From Sipunculus nudus (taxonomy: Eukaryota; Annelida; Sipuncula; Golfingiida; Sipunculidae): a stretch of 64,000 nt of DNA. The stretch is from contig CM049314.1 in the NCBI GenBank assembly GCA_026874595.1, positions 16,486,729 to 16,550,728 on the forward strand, given 5' to 3'. Below the pieces are notes generated by a model. It was given only the letters and a program-made list of their open reading frames with translations. It made no database searches and was not told the origin of the DNA. Of the stretch, positions 45,601-51,200 are shown piece by piece (position 1 is the stretch's first letter; each line of letters opens with the position of its first letter). The position numbers and the translations under genes are program-made.

Positions 45601-45995
45601 CAAGTTCATTCTGTTAAAAAAATCCCCAAAAGACTTCAAAATAACGTCTTATAATCTGTCACATCATCAGTGTTAATGTTCATCCTCATTCTAATGAATG
45701 ACCACAGTAGTGTTTTAGTACTGGCTTAGACCTGACATCTCATTAAGTTTCTTCTTGTAAGTTTTCTGCAGTTTCATGCTACATATGATTGAATTTTTAA
45801 GAAATTAGAACTTTCAAGGTGTTCTTGAATCATTGGAAATTGCGTTCTGTTGACAACAATGAAAACTTTATTCAAACCACTAACATTTTTAAATTTTTTC
45901 TGTTCCAGAGCATATTCAAGGAGCCAGGATCCTTCCCCCAAGCCATGTTAGACAAGATGAGGAAAAAAGCTAAGGCTAAAGTGGAACAGAGTTAG
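11701..45995 (+). CDS. GRTP1: GRTP1 orthologue, TBC-domain Rab GAP (10 exons)
   Basis: Spliced gene for growth hormone-regulated TBC protein 1, which by family membership stimulates GTP hydrolysis by a Rab protein. Exons: 11701-11720 (candidate), 40090-40244, 40910-40956, 41364-41475, 41933-42063, 42943-43039, 43512-43575, 43977-44085, 44505-44690, 45909-45995. All introns have GT..AG ends and the phases agree throughout. The product is 335 residues, close to the roughly 336 of vertebrate GRTP1. Landmarks: VDSYGFER near residue 9; RKGIPSEHR; WMAVSGAED; Arg finger INTDLDR (Arg115); Gln finger YCQGLN (Gln155); KVDQEVLGELVR; WFICLYVDVMPVE; VLRIWDSLFYEGTK. It reads GLNFIAG where vertebrates have GMNFIAG. 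Identification of the family is firm; exon 1 is inferred. Three possible cassette microexons lie in intron 1. Confidence 0.93.
11721..13387. other. GRTP1 intron 1, first part
   Basis: AT-rich intronic sequence. The plus-strand frame at 12785-13168 is not a gene: its first 100 or so bases match, in reverse orientation, a segment near 27640-27745 (shared GTCCATAAATGGACCTT and TGTCCATGGGC words), so both are copies of an unclassified dispersed repeat. Confidence 0.5.
12790..12920 (-). repeat. Unclassified dispersed repeat, copy 1
   Basis: The reverse complement shares ordered blocks with the plus strand at about 27640-27745: ATTCCA, GTCCATAAATGGACCTT, GTCCTYTGAT and GTCCATGGGCY-AATGT. Both copies contain short palindromes (CCATAAATGG-like, CCATGG). 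No termini or target duplications could be placed. Confidence 0.45.
13388..13420 (+). CDS. GRTP1: Possible GRTP1 cassette microexon 1
   Basis: Bounded by a tandem acceptor ACATACAGCAG and the donor CATAG|GTAACA. Using the second AG the exon is 30 nt (13391-13420), using the first 33 nt. Entered with the AG left by exon 1 it reads SLDTKTESCH and leaves AG again, so it can be included or skipped without changing frame. It resembles the segments at 21632 and 25221 while its flanks do not. There is no transcript evidence. Confidence 0.4.
13471..15372 (+). mobile_element. Helentron-like element, short form, copy A
   Basis: It begins AGCTCAGCTGACTAACAG, shows a second CATCTGAGCTATAG arm, then a GTCCGTCC-rich run. 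It ends GTCAGCTGAGC..GACCCATAGGTCCCTTGTTTT: an inverted copy of the head, a short hairpin (GACCCATAGGTC) and a T-rich edge. It is nearly the same sequence as copy D (58539-60429) over its whole 1.9 kb, so it moved recently. A poly(C) run of about 30 lies at 14346-14375. Near the 3' end is an endonuclease-like remnant. Assignment to Helentrons or pearl-type non-autonomous relatives is inferred from the termini and this remnant. Confidence 0.75.
15070..15303 (+). pseudogene. Endonuclease-like remnant inside copy A
   Basis: A 77-codon frame reads QLIEKPTNDHGNSTDHLFTN and then TWSGHKIFFATIS. It matches the C-terminal blocks of exonuclease-endonuclease-phosphatase enzymes of retroelements and Helentrons, of the form QLI-x-PT ... 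DH-h-x-TN ... SDHK: the usual Leu-Asp-His has become Thr-Asp-His and the catalytic SDH has become SGH. With the Asp lost and most of the domain absent it cannot be active. The same remnant is at 60127-60372 in copy D. Family recognition is from memory of the motif pattern. Confidence 0.5.
15373..16335 (+). mobile_element. Intronic DNA with a decayed Helentron-like head
   Basis: At about 15738 GCTCAGCTGACTGTAATTCATCTGAGCTATAG is a decayed copy of the element head, followed by a GACCTTTTGTCCATCAC stretch in place of the GTCCGT run. Beyond that, similarity is weak. No 3' terminus can be paired with it confidently, although two termini lie downstream (20146 and 20553). The rest is ordinary AT-rich intron. 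Confidence 0.45.
16337..16916 (+). mobile_element. Decayed Helentron-like copy E (interrupted)
   Basis: The head AGCTTGGCTAAATATAAGTCATCC with AGCCATAGCAATG and GTCCTTTATCCGGTCAG is an older version of the family head. The block CCTACCAAACCCAAACTGAGTC corresponds to CCTACCAAGCCGAAAACTGGGTC of copy A. The copy is interrupted at 16917 by the head of copy B, so B is probably the younger insertion. Confidence 0.6.
16917..20146 (+). mobile_element. Helentron-like element, long form, copy B
   Basis: A clean head AGCTCAGCTGACTATAAG at 16917 is followed by the GTCCGT run and the conserved TAGATGTCCCCAAAATCTCC block (about 17058). That block recurs at about 17738, showing an internal duplication of about 0.68 kb which copy C shares. 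The likely 3' end is CAGCTGAGCGCCGTGACCCATGGGTCCC at about 20111-20139. Inside are AT-rich stretches and a degenerate Pro/Leu-rich open frame without meaning. The element is diverged from A and D. The right boundary is uncertain because another terminus lies at 20553. Confidence 0.6.
20147..20553 (+). mobile_element. Second Helentron-like 3' terminus
   Basis: CAGCTGAGTGGTGTGACCAATGGGTCCCTTGTTTT at about 20519-20553 is another 3' terminus with the same hairpin and T-rich edge. It could close the older copy E (16337) into which copy B inserted. The stretch in front of it resembles sequence near 18300-18450 (GTTTACATC, TTATGTAAC, CTTGGCTCAGC), supporting a duplicated or nested arrangement. Confidence 0.5.
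20554..21631. other. GRTP1 intron 1, plain sequence
   Basis: No exon-like frame. A short (TA)n run lies at about 20949-20974. Confidence 0.5.
21632..21664 (+). CDS. GRTP1: Possible GRTP1 cassette microexon 2
   Basis: A 33-nt segment between acceptor CTTTTGTTTAG and donor CAAAG|GTAATA. In the frame set by exon 1 it reads SGLDTKAGSCQ and leaves AG. Seven of ten positions match microexon 1 (LDTK-x-x-SC-x). The surrounding intron is not similar between the two, which favours selection on a short exon over a recent segmental copy. There is no transcript evidence. Confidence 0.4.
21665..23044. other. GRTP1 intron 1, plain sequence
   Basis: Nothing beyond AT-rich intronic sequence. Open frames at 21893-22078 and 22342-22587 lack splice or composition support. 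Confidence 0.4.
23045..23095. mobile_element. Terminal piece of a MITE-like repeat
   Basis: ACCGTAAATTCTCTATTATA and AGCTGCATGTATATAATAAG followed by CGGCGCCCTGA resembles the ACCGTA...TATAAG...CGC ends of a MITE type widespread in animals. Only one end is visible. Assignment is from pattern memory. Confidence 0.35.
23095..23260 (-). CDS. Antisense exon candidate, unknown protein
   Basis: On the minus strand a good acceptor (TTCCTCTTTCAG at about 23261-23272) leads into an open frame containing LNLYYQGSANDLWLLEWLQL and VWANVPKSKCGFKEGFSRSS, which continues to the MITE-like repeat end at about 23095. Composition looks like a globular protein. I do not recognise it. It may belong with the other minus-strand candidates at 23756-23950, 28430-28741 and 32914-33058. 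Confidence 0.3.
23296..23755. other. Intronic DNA, no supported feature
   Basis: The minus-strand open frame at 23489-23719 and the plus-strand frame at 23372-23575 overlap and have no clear splice signals. Neither is called. Confidence 0.3.
23756..23990 (-). CDS. Antisense exon candidate, helical protein
   Basis: The minus-strand frame reads TAEYLKRTVKAQKTENSV, LADLINILVLLVSDYQSSEM and LPGNVDGLIFTFICGVQ and ends at the good donor ACAG|GTATAT (exon end 23756). Leu/Ile spacing suggests alpha-helical repeats. The frame stays open upstream past 23990 and the acceptor could not be fixed. No family recognised. It lies inside GRTP1 intron 1 on the opposite strand. Confidence 0.4.
23991..25220. other. 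GRTP1 intron 1, plain sequence
   Basis: AT-rich, no supported exon. The frames at 24105-24362 and 24128-24358 are overlapping shadows of each other over a short duplicated AACACTTCATCAAT word (about 24158-24196). Confidence 0.4.
25221..25250 (+). CDS. GRTP1: Possible GRTP1 cassette microexon 3
   Basis: A 30-nt segment after acceptor TGGAGTGCAG and before donor CAGAG|GTAATT. In the exon-1 phase it reads SLESQTESTQ and leaves AG, as the other two do. It is more diverged (TES shared with microexon 1, SL-x-x-x-x-x-S overall) and its polypyrimidine tract is poor. Confidence 0.3.
25485..25645. mobile_element. Decayed copy of the CAGTGGAACC MITE
   Basis: Colinear with the MITE at 2765-2941: TGGAACCCTGACTTGCGACC, CAATTACGACCACCTTTCTT, TTTCACCAGTACGACC and TGGTCAGTCCCATTGTGGGG. 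It has lost part of its right half and both clean termini. Confidence 0.75.
25646..28429. other. GRTP1 intron 1, mostly plain sequence
   Basis: No supported exon. About 27560-27800 contains copy 2 of the unclassified dispersed repeat also found reversed at 12790-12920, and produces overlapping open frames on both strands there. Other parts are ordinary intron. Confidence 0.4.
27640..27745 (+). repeat. Unclassified dispersed repeat, copy 2
   Basis: Matches the reverse complement of 12790-12920 in ordered blocks (GAGTATTCCA, GTCCATAAATGGACCTT, TGTCCATGGGCTGAATGTAA). Class unknown. Flanking sequence up to 27800 may belong to the same repeat. Confidence 0.45.
28430..28741 (-). CDS. Antisense exon candidate, possible propeller-type protein
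   Basis: The minus strand has an acceptor CCTCTGTATCAG followed by a 100-codon open frame: FQGHTLMAICKSPDYSD, HIQQLLETLHRLSVSVTAI and TAGWQIYAAGDKKGNIII. The last stretch has the rhythm of a WD/beta-propeller blade (A-x-D-x-x-G-x-I), but one blade is not enough to classify it. No convincing donor follows, so it may be a terminal exon ending at the stop at 28428-28430. It lies between the other minus-strand candidates. Confidence 0.4.
28851..31467 (+). mobile_element. Helentron-like element, long form, copy C
   Basis: Head AGCTCAGGTGACTATAAGTC at 28851, GTCCGTCC run, conserved block at about 28978 and again at about 29661 (internal duplication of about 0.68 kb, as in copy B). The 3' end is CACAGCTGAGAGCCGTGACC plus CATGGGTCCCTTGTTTTT at about 31431-31467. 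The first 450 bp are very close to copies A and D, while the second half is diverged and AT-rich. No coding remnant is obvious. Confidence 0.75.
31468..32734 (+). other. Intronic DNA with one unexplained open frame
   Basis: At 31852-32000 a strong acceptor (TTTTTTCATTCATTTACAG) and donor (GCTGT|GTAAGTATG) bracket a 49-codon open frame containing YLWQAWAGFANHILYRFGS and LLFLIEYLKKGDDRDIFWC. Its phase does not fit GRTP1, so it is not an exon of that gene. It may be chance, or part of an unseen plus-strand transcript. The rest shows nothing. Confidence 0.25.
32735..32900. repeat. Minisatellite, about 37-bp unit, left block
   Basis: About four to five units of the form CTGTAGGCCAGGTGTTGTGT and GGCTGGTACAGA. 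It is the same unit and orientation as the block at 35658-36240; the two are separated by about 2.7 kb. Confidence 0.85.
32914..33058 (-). CDS. Antisense candidate first coding exon
   Basis: On the minus strand an acceptor TTTTTGTCTTAACTCAG precedes GAAAATG at 33054. The frame gives 47 codons starting MTAREVDENEKLVSEMACTS and ending SSSVYLKSTFG at a possible donor GGG|GTGACA (exon end 32914). Beyond that the frame runs into the minisatellite. A non-coding exon with the strong donor ACAC|GTAAGT (exon end 33130) and an ETS-like site lie upstream. I do not recognise the protein. It could be the 5' end of a gene nested antisense in GRTP1 intron 1. Confidence 0.45.
33130..33220 (-). promoter_or_regulatory. 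Candidate antisense promoter and non-coding exon
   Basis: The minus strand carries an ETS-type site (CCGGAAGT, plus-strand 33213-33220). About 80 bases further on is a consensus donor ACAC|GTAAGT (33130). The intron to the next acceptor would be only about 70 bases. It sits immediately beside the left arm of the inverted-repeat element. Confidence 0.35.
33238..35379. mobile_element. 2.1-kb element with long diverged inverted arms
   Basis: The left arm (about 33238-33497) and the reverse complement of the right arm (about 35088-35379) align over roughly 260-290 bases with many gaps. Shared ordered blocks: TGTRWAAACTYGGAAGTCGGAAGC, AAATAAAGCA, AAAATGCT, ATAGAATAAG, CAAAGTTAT, CTCGGAA and AACTCGGAAG. 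The interior is AT-rich, with a poly(C) run at about 34298-34315, a short GC-rich part (34320-34460) and a (TA)n run at about 34885-34920. No transposase was seen. Non-autonomous DNA transposon or old inverted duplication; ends are approximate. Confidence 0.65.
35380..35657. other. Short unique spacer
   Basis: Sequence between the inverted-repeat element and the minisatellite. No exon signal seen. Confidence 0.3.
35658..36240. repeat. Minisatellite, about 37-bp unit, right block
   Basis: About fifteen units of CTGTAGGCCAGGTGTTGTGT plus GGCTGGTACAGA with small length changes. Plus-strand open frames here (35658-36282) are translations of the repeat and not proteins. Confidence 0.9.
36476..36640. 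repeat. Minisatellite, 20-bp unit
   Basis: About eight units of TTGCCAGTATGACATGTA with variants (GTCAGTATGAC, GCCAGTATCAC). The minus-strand frame at 36385-36594 reads through it. Confidence 0.85.
36770..38784. mobile_element. 2.0-kb DNA transposon-like element, long TIRs, TATG target duplication
   Basis: The termini are exact inverses: TGTCAGAGACGAGATTAAAA at the left and TTTTAATCTCGTCTCTGACA at the right. TATG flanks both sides (36766-36769 and 38785-38788). The inverted arms run about 340 bp at the left and about 500 bp at the right; each carries subterminal tandem units of the palindrome CGCCTAGGCGAG with TTTAAAATCTG between. The arms continue inward with GTTTTCAGTCAGATTTTCAA and ATTTTAACACTGAATGGTTA and their complements. 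The core is AT-rich and non-coding. Non-autonomous; superfamily not assigned. Confidence 0.85.
38789..39555. other. GRTP1 intron 1, plain sequence
   Basis: No exon or repeat recognised. Confidence 0.4.
39556..39644. repeat. (TA)n microsatellite
   Basis: An uninterrupted dinucleotide run of about 90 bases. It produces a meaningless Tyr-Ile open frame. Confidence 0.97.
40090..40244 (+). CDS. GRTP1: GRTP1 exon 2
   Basis: Acceptor TGTGTTTTCAG, donor AAAT|GTAAGG. It encodes residues 7-58 (KVDSYGFERKDDFDY, LSVLARRASRWEDLL). The 3' boundary sequence is repeated downstream in the intron. Confidence 0.92.
40230..40460. repeat. Intron 2 repeats derived from the exon 2 donor
   Basis: The exon-intron boundary CATAAATCATCCAAATGTAAG recurs at about 40310 (CATAAATCAGCCAAATGTAAG), 40396 (CATAAATCATCCAAAGTTAAG) and 40435 (ATTCATCAAAACGTAAG). 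Related CATAAATCCTCCAGGTGTAAA units lie between. Several copies keep a usable-looking GTAAGG. Confidence 0.8.
40910..40956 (+). CDS. GRTP1: GRTP1 exon 3
   Basis: Acceptor TATTCTTTCAG, donor AACT|GTACGT. It encodes KRFCRKGIPSEHRVT. This donor is the only one that joins exon 4 in frame (…EHRVT-MWMAVSGA); using GTAAT four bases later would shift the frame. Confidence 0.88.
40951..41300. repeat. Intron 3 repeats derived from the exon 3 donor
   Basis: About six degenerate units of 50-60 bases, typically CAGAAACAGTAAGTAATCAC then AGAAACACAACTGTTAGGTG. The first unit overlaps the exon 3 boundary (AACTGTACGTAATCACTT). Several copies contain the consensus donor CAGTAAGT, better than the real one. Confidence 0.8.
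41364..41475 (+). CDS. GRTP1: GRTP1 exon 4
   Basis: Acceptor TTTATACTGTAG, donor ACACAG|GTACAC. It encodes MWMAVSGAEDMLDANPHVYK and on to ETINT. The final Ile-Asn-Thr begins the arginine-finger motif completed by exon 5. Confidence 0.92.
41471..41700. repeat. Intron 4 repeats derived from the exon 4 donor
   Basis: Units of about 30 bases: ACACCCATCTGTACAGGTAC then AGAATAACATAC. The first overlaps the exon 4 donor (ACACAGGTACACAATAAGAC). ACAGGTAC is retained at about 41534 and 41633, and ACAGGTAATA ends the array at about 41695. Confidence 0.8.
41933..42063 (+). CDS. GRTP1: GRTP1 exon 5
   Basis: Acceptor TCTTTTTTTTCAG, donor TGCCAG|GTATTT. It encodes DLDRTFPDNIFFQNTP through LGHKNTHIGYCQ. 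It contains the catalytic Arg115 of IxxDxxR and ends on the catalytic Gln155 of YxQ. Confidence 0.95.
42064..42942. other. GRTP1 intron 5
   Basis: Plain intron. The overlapping frames at 42789-43122 are exon 6 and its shadow. Confidence 0.6.
42943..43039 (+). CDS. GRTP1: GRTP1 exon 6
   Basis: Acceptor GTCTTGTTCCAG, donor CTTCCAG|GTCAGT. It encodes GLNFIAGLLLLVVKEEEKVF and WLLDTLLNSILP. Confidence 0.95.
43158..43511. repeat. Intron 6 repeats sharing the exon 7 acceptor
   Basis: About fifteen units of roughly 21 bases: ACAGATTACATACATACTGT, with longer 63-base groups near the end. The array runs directly into the true acceptor CTTTTACAG|ATTACTATAC at 43511. Upstream units repeat TTTTACAG-ATTAC or TTTTACAG-CTTAC, so decoy acceptors abound. 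The long plus and minus open frames over 43115-43639 come from this array, except that the plus frame ends in genuine exon 7. Confidence 0.88.
43512..43575 (+). CDS. GRTP1: GRTP1 exon 7
   Basis: Acceptor ACTTTTACAG, donor TTGTCAG|GTAGGT. It encodes YYTKDMMGMKVDQEVLGELV. The frame continues upstream into repeat, so only the splice sites define its start. Confidence 0.92.
43977..44085 (+). CDS. GRTP1: GRTP1 exon 8
   Basis: Acceptor TGTTTTCTTCAG, donor GTTGAG|GTGAGA. It encodes LKDPEVHAHLEKHGAAW and WFICLYVDVMPVE, the latter strongly conserved in GRTP1. Confidence 0.95.
44086..44504. repeat. GRTP1 intron 8 with duplicated acceptor motifs
   Basis: The true acceptor TTTTACAG|ACAGTATT (44504) has upstream relatives: TATTTTACAGACAAATTTG (about 44311), AATTTTACAGACAGATTTT (about 44386) and TATTTTAGAGACAGATTTG (about 44406), in irregular units of 20-90 bases. 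They are also associated with repeated GTTTTGTATT words. Confidence 0.65.
44505..44690 (+). CDS. GRTP1: GRTP1 exon 9
   Basis: Acceptor CATTTTACAG, donor ATGACA|GTAAGA. It encodes TVLRIWDSLFYEGTKILFRV, IKRNRKKILAGQNFVQLMDL and NCHDFMT, the end of the TBC domain. Confidence 0.95.
45040..45660 (-). pseudogene. Degraded coding insertion in GRTP1 intron 9, minus strand
   Basis: A CpG-richer patch inside intron 9. The minus strand has a 77-codon open frame (45366-45133, no ATG, stop TAG) with TEVLINLRKLAGSCRTSGEF, LNDMYIAKYGWYGVKMLHKF and SMPILRDSLRNN, and upstream of it a 62-codon frame (45639-45451) with FGDFFNRMNLIFDQDVKL. Composition is protein-like and the pieces are broken by stops, as in a decayed mobile-element or retrocopied gene. 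I recognise no family. A perfect 8-base inverted repeat (ACGGAGGT / ACCTCCGT) lies at about 45314-45337. Confidence 0.4.
45909..45995 (+). CDS. GRTP1: GRTP1 exon 10 (terminal)
   Basis: Acceptor TTTTCTGTTCCAG. It encodes SIFKEPGSFPQAMLDKMRKK and a lysine-rich tail ending VEQS with stop TAG at 45993-45995. Confidence 0.93.
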   Translation, partial: SIFKEPGSFPQAMLDKMRKKAKAKVEQS

Positions 45996-47410
45996 GCTCG
46001 CCCCCAAACAGTAGGAACGCAATGGTCTCATCTGTCATTTCCTACACAACGAATATGACTCAACACAGCTAACAGTACTTTATGATCATTATTATTTATT
46101 CCAAATATTTTTCAGGATTTTGTGTAAGTCAACTTTAAAAGGTAGGAATGGCTTTAAAATTTGTGATACTGCTCGCTGGTCTGTTTTCACTCTGTGTTAA
46201 GGAGCTGTTACATTTGTGCTGGCATTACATAAGTGATGCGCAGGTGGGAAACACAGCTTTCAAATTTGTGACATTTATGCATTGCTTGATATGTTTTAAA
46301 ACAGTGCTTACAATAACTGGGTAAATGTGGGAATACATGCAGTGGGCCCTGGTGTTAGTGACCTCCTGTACTAAGAGTCCACCTGTTGTTATCGTCCATA
46401 TTTCCTATGCATGGATAGTTTTCCAGTTAAAAAGTTCCTCAATTGAGCAACTACCTACCAAATGCAACCACTGACCGCAAAAGTATGGTCAAATTAATCA
46501 TTTTTACCTGCTATTAACAACCATTTTCTTAACAAACTGACCACTACACAAACATGTTAGCAAGGGATAATTGGTTGATAGTGACGCTTGTTTGTTGTTA
46601 TTAGTAGCTGATACTGCGTTAAATTCTATTTATAGTAACAAAGGGATTCCAAGTAGCCCTGACTTCATGGATTGTGTTTGACAGTACCACTTTTAATTAT
46701 GTTTGGTGAACAACATATATTATTTAAACAATGGTCTTTATTTCAAAGTTTAATGAATCATAAAAGAAGATAAGTTTGATGGACTCAGTAATTTGGAATA
46801 TTATCTGATTATTCCTCAAATTTCTGACCCATGAAACTGTAATGAATTCTAAATGGTTACCAGTTTTGTTGGGCTATTACCTTACATTCATCTGCAATTA
46901 CTGACCATTTCTTTTGGCAGAAAGAGTGGTCGCATAAAGCCAGGCCCACTGTACATGGGTTCTTGCAAATTAGTCTGTAAGTTAGTGAGTCACATTACAT
47001 TTGACAAAGATTGAATGTTTTTGAAATATGTAAGAGTCCTGGATCAGTATCATTTGTTTACATTTGTTAATGTATACTGTAATTTATATGCTCTAGTCAA
47101 ATAAATAACCTAAGTTGTAGCTACTTGACAGTGAAAGGTAATTTGATTTGAGTTCAATGCAATATTGTATGGAGTCCTATAGATAGCCAATAGATTTTCC
47201 TTCCTTTAGATGATCCTATTTTAACCCTAGGTCATGATAAACAGGGCTGTCTGTGTAGACAAACAACTAATGAACCAGTCTGTTTCTAGCATTGACAGCA
47301 CCAAAGGTTTTGCCTGCTTTAATTTCTTGTTCAAGGTTTTGGTTGTTACTGGTAGGTCTCTAACATATCCGGCATTGTTCATGTTCCATGAATGTGTAAT
47401 AAAAAGATGG
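45996..47410 (+). other. GRTP1: GRTP1 3' UTR and downstream flank
   Basis: Candidate poly(A) signals AATAAA occur at 47100 and 47398. A TIR element (46340-46951) lies between the stop and these signals, so a long 3' UTR would include it. The true 3' end cannot be fixed from sequence alone. Confidence 0.5.
46340..46951. mobile_element. 612-bp element with CAGTGGGCC termini
   Basis: The left end CAGTGGGCCCTGG and right end CCAGGCCCACTG are inverse, followed inward by RTGACC-type and GGTCGC-type words reminiscent of the MITE at 2765. TACATG flanks both sides (46334-46339 and 46952-46957). This could be a 6-bp target duplication, or a TA duplication with chance extension. No coding capacity. Confidence 0.65.
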
Positions 47411-47864
47411 TCAGATTTAAGCCAATGATTGGCTGTGTTGTGCCTCGGTAACAGGTTAAATCCATGAAATCTTTGTTTCTGTTTTGTGAAAACAGTTGTT
47501 AAGACTTCAAGAAACTAGTGAAACAAAGATTTGAAGTGAGCATTTCATAAAGTTTTCTAGACAGCAAAGCTTGGGAACAAGTATAATGAAACATGATGAG
47601 AAAGCAAGTATAAGGGAGTAAATTAAAAATATTGAGATGAAAAGACAAATTAAGGAGGAAGACTTTGAAAGCAATACTTAGGCAGCAAAAAAAATGTGTA
47701 TGATTGAAACAAAGATTATATAATGCAAGCCAGTGAAATAATGGTGTCTCAAAATCAACAAAGCAGATAGAAAACTTAGGAAGTAATCTCATGACTAATT
47801 CTAGCAGAAAAATAAAGTGCATATACTTAGATACTAGGAAAAACTGGAAAACTGGTAGCAAGCA
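47411..47864. other. Intergenic, no gene seen
   Basis: The minus-strand open frame at 47499-47954 runs into the adjacent minisatellite and lacks gene features. Confidence 0.5.
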
Positions 47865-48200
47865 ACAAACATAGGTCAAAGGCACACAACCACCTAGGTT
47901 AGAGGCAAACAGTAAACCTAGGTTAGAGGCAAAAAACAAACAGGTCAGAGGCAAACAACAAACCTAGGTCAGAGGCAAAAGACAAATCTAGGTCAGAGGC
48001 AAGCAGCAAACCCAGGTCTCATACCCAGGTCAGAGGCAAAAGACATACCTAGGTCAGAGGCAAGCAGTAAACATAGGTCAGAGGCTAAAAAAACCTAGGT
48101 CAGAGGTAAGCAGTAAATAAACATAGGTTGGAGGTGGAAAAACAAACCTGTGTCAGAGAGCTAGGTCAGAGGCAAAATAAACAAATCTTGGTCAGAAGAA
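47865..48200. repeat. Minisatellite, about 22-24-bp unit
   Basis: About thirteen units of CCTAGGTCAGAGGCAAACAA with variants, some with an inserted GCAGTAAA. The array breaks up after about 48130. Confidence 0.9.
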
Positions 48201-51200
48201 AGCAGATTCAGATTCTTCTGTAACTGGGTAACATAAACAGGGTGGCAACAGCACTCATGTTTTTGGGGTGTTTTATGCAACTAATCCTTCCAGACCTTGT
48301 CCTTTATTTAACATGCTCATGTTAAGTCAGCACAAGTATAATGTATATCATGTCCACTGTAACTTAAGCCTCCAAACATGAATCAAGGTGATGGTGAAAG
48401 TATGAAATGTAGACCTTGAACTGTGTTGAAGACACTAACAGATAAATGGTCATTTACACTGCAATAATTAGCAAACAGTATCATTTTACAGCAATAAGTT
48501 TCAGTCCTTTGAGATAAACTGCAGACCAGCTCATACTAAATCTGGAAATGATTCCTATGTGTGGTTAAAATCTGATTAATGTATTGTTTATTTTTTTATT
48601 TGTGCACTTTTCCATAAATGCTGATTGATATTACTTATTAATAATACATTAACTAAACAAAATTATGACATTGAAGACAGCTGCCTGAAATTGCGGTAAA
48701 TGCATTGGCATCAGATATTTAGTATATAATTTTACAAATAATTTGGGGCATATGCATGAGGGGTTTGAAATAAATGCATATTTATGAGAATTGAAACAGA
48801 TTTACCAAGAATATTCAGCAGAATATGAAGTGCAATTTCAAGAATACCCTGATGCACACATATAGAATTTAATCAAATACACACATGAAGGTAAAGGGTT
48901 TCTCAAACACACATGATTTTCAGAGAAAAAAAAACTCTTATTTGTAAAGTACGTTTATTGGCTTACAATCTACAAGCATGAAATCACTTGCAATCGCACA
49001 TTTCCAAATTCTGTATGTAGAGGCTAAAATTGCTGTGCATCGATTCAGACCTTATGAGATAATAATAAGCATAATATATAGGTGTAATGGGTTACTATGC
49101 AGCAATATAACTTAATATAATAGATTTAGAGTGTTTATTTATTGGCAAATTACTTCATTTGTAGCCTTCAGTGTTATGTCCATTTTTGTTGTTATAAGTA
49201 AATTCATTTAAACCATGTGTATGCTTTGTATATCCTAACTAGCTCATTTTGTTAGGGTATTTAACAACATACCTATCAAAATGTTTCTTGGGATAAATTT
49301 GCTTCCCTTGCTGACACTTCCAGATTTACATTTTTCCATATTGCAGTATGGAACCAGTCAGACTAATTCAAGAAAATTATTGAACAATGAGCTCATCTAA
49401 TTTGGCACATTCATAGAATTCTTTTTAAAAAATAGTCATGGCTGTATCACGGAAGCAAGCAGGTTCATGATTCCTTAATTGCGATTGGGGCATTTTTATT
49501 ATTTCAGAAAAAAATAAATATTATCTTAAACACTGGTCAGTTTAACAAAAAGAAATGAGACATCTTCTTTCTTGTCAGTGGGAAGCTCATTACTGCTGTC
49601 TGTAATACAAACTTACTGTATAAACATTGTACTGGGACATTTCACACAGGTACTTCCATTTCATATAGTCTTCCATTCTAGGTGTAGTTTTTAGCCCTGG
49701 AGCTTACACACCCCCTGTGTAATGTGCTAGTCAGTGTCACTGTGATGTCAGTCCGTGTTTTCCTGTTCCAGCTGTTTTAGTTATTACATATCATGCAACG
49801 CTAAGGCTCTTGTGGCTTTCTTTGGCAATAATATATGAATTGGTCATTGTTTGTTGATGTATGAAGGGAATATAAACATATAAAAGCTGGCATGTTCCAC
49901 TTTTGTGCAGCAAGAGAGTTGCTCATCTCCATATGTATGTTGTACTTACATATTTAGTATAGTCAGAGTGTTACTTATGGAGTTAATCATCAACACACAC
50001 ACGTTGTACTAAATCACATTCTAGTCTGAAGGATGAGTTTTAATGAGAGTAACCTCTGGTTTGTACATGTACTTGTTTGTTCTCTCAAGTTTGTACTTGA
50101 TGCTTTACACCAAATGTCGAAGTCTTTATGATCAGTTTATGATATTCATGATATCAACTGTGTTTTAATTCAACATTCACATCAGTGCTGGCAGTTGGTA
50201 TTAGTTTATGCTGAGTAGTTTAGTATTAGTTGGTCCTTCAGCTGTCCAGTCCTTGTGGTGGGCATGTTGATGTGTACAGTGGTTTAAATATCACACAGGA
50301 TCTGTTGTGTATTGGGCTATTTACTGCTACACAAAACAAATGTGCCAGGGCACTCTGTATATGACCATTATACATTCCTTGTCAACAATACCCACATATA
50401 TACAGCAAGTTGATTTTCTTGTTATCTTAATGGTAAAATATTTCTATGACATCATTCCAGTGAACAAGGATATGGGAACAGGCAATTGTTTTTTTAAGAA
50501 CTGATTCAGCTGTTGATTTGCTATGTTTCACCTTTGCCCTCGGTCAAGAAGACTGTATCCATTGTAACGTGGTCATCATCATATCTGCTGAGCACACACC
50601 CAGTATTTCAAACAGGGATGCCCCATGATAATTTTTTACCTTAAAACATAGGTGAATTAAGATTCCAGAAATGAATGGCCTCTAAAATCAGCTAAAGTAT
50701 GTCTGATTCACAAGTATGTATACATCATGAAGTGCAACAGTGTAGACTATACCAGTCTTATCTTGTCTACAGAGAAAGTTTATTATTAATCTTTGCTGGT
50801 ACACTTCACGTTCAGGTAAAAAAAAAAATAGAAAAAAATTAAAAGTTTTAAGAAATGTAAGAAAGGTATTCATAGCATTGATTGTGCAGCTTGGTGAAGA
50901 ACAGGTTGGTAGTTGCCTGATTAACCACCAGGGGTCCTCAGCTACCAGAGATTGCTGTCTGTCTTTTCTCTTTACAAGTATGTCCATAACATTTATTGAC
51001 TACATGTCCATAACATTTTACTGAACACTGGTCTGATGATGGGAATGTGGCTGTCCTGATTTACACTTTTACCTCGCAAGTTGGTTTTTGCTCAATATTA
51101 TACTCCCAAAGTCCAGCTTGTTGTTACTATGCTCAGAGATATGGGGTTCATGCTTTCAGACATGTTCTACACAAGCTTTTTTAGAAACATTTTATTTTAT

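Noticed and set aside
47499-47954. 151-codon minus-strand frame
   Set aside because: Its N-terminal part is the translated 22-24-bp minisatellite and the rest is AT-rich Phe/Leu sequence with no splice or start support.
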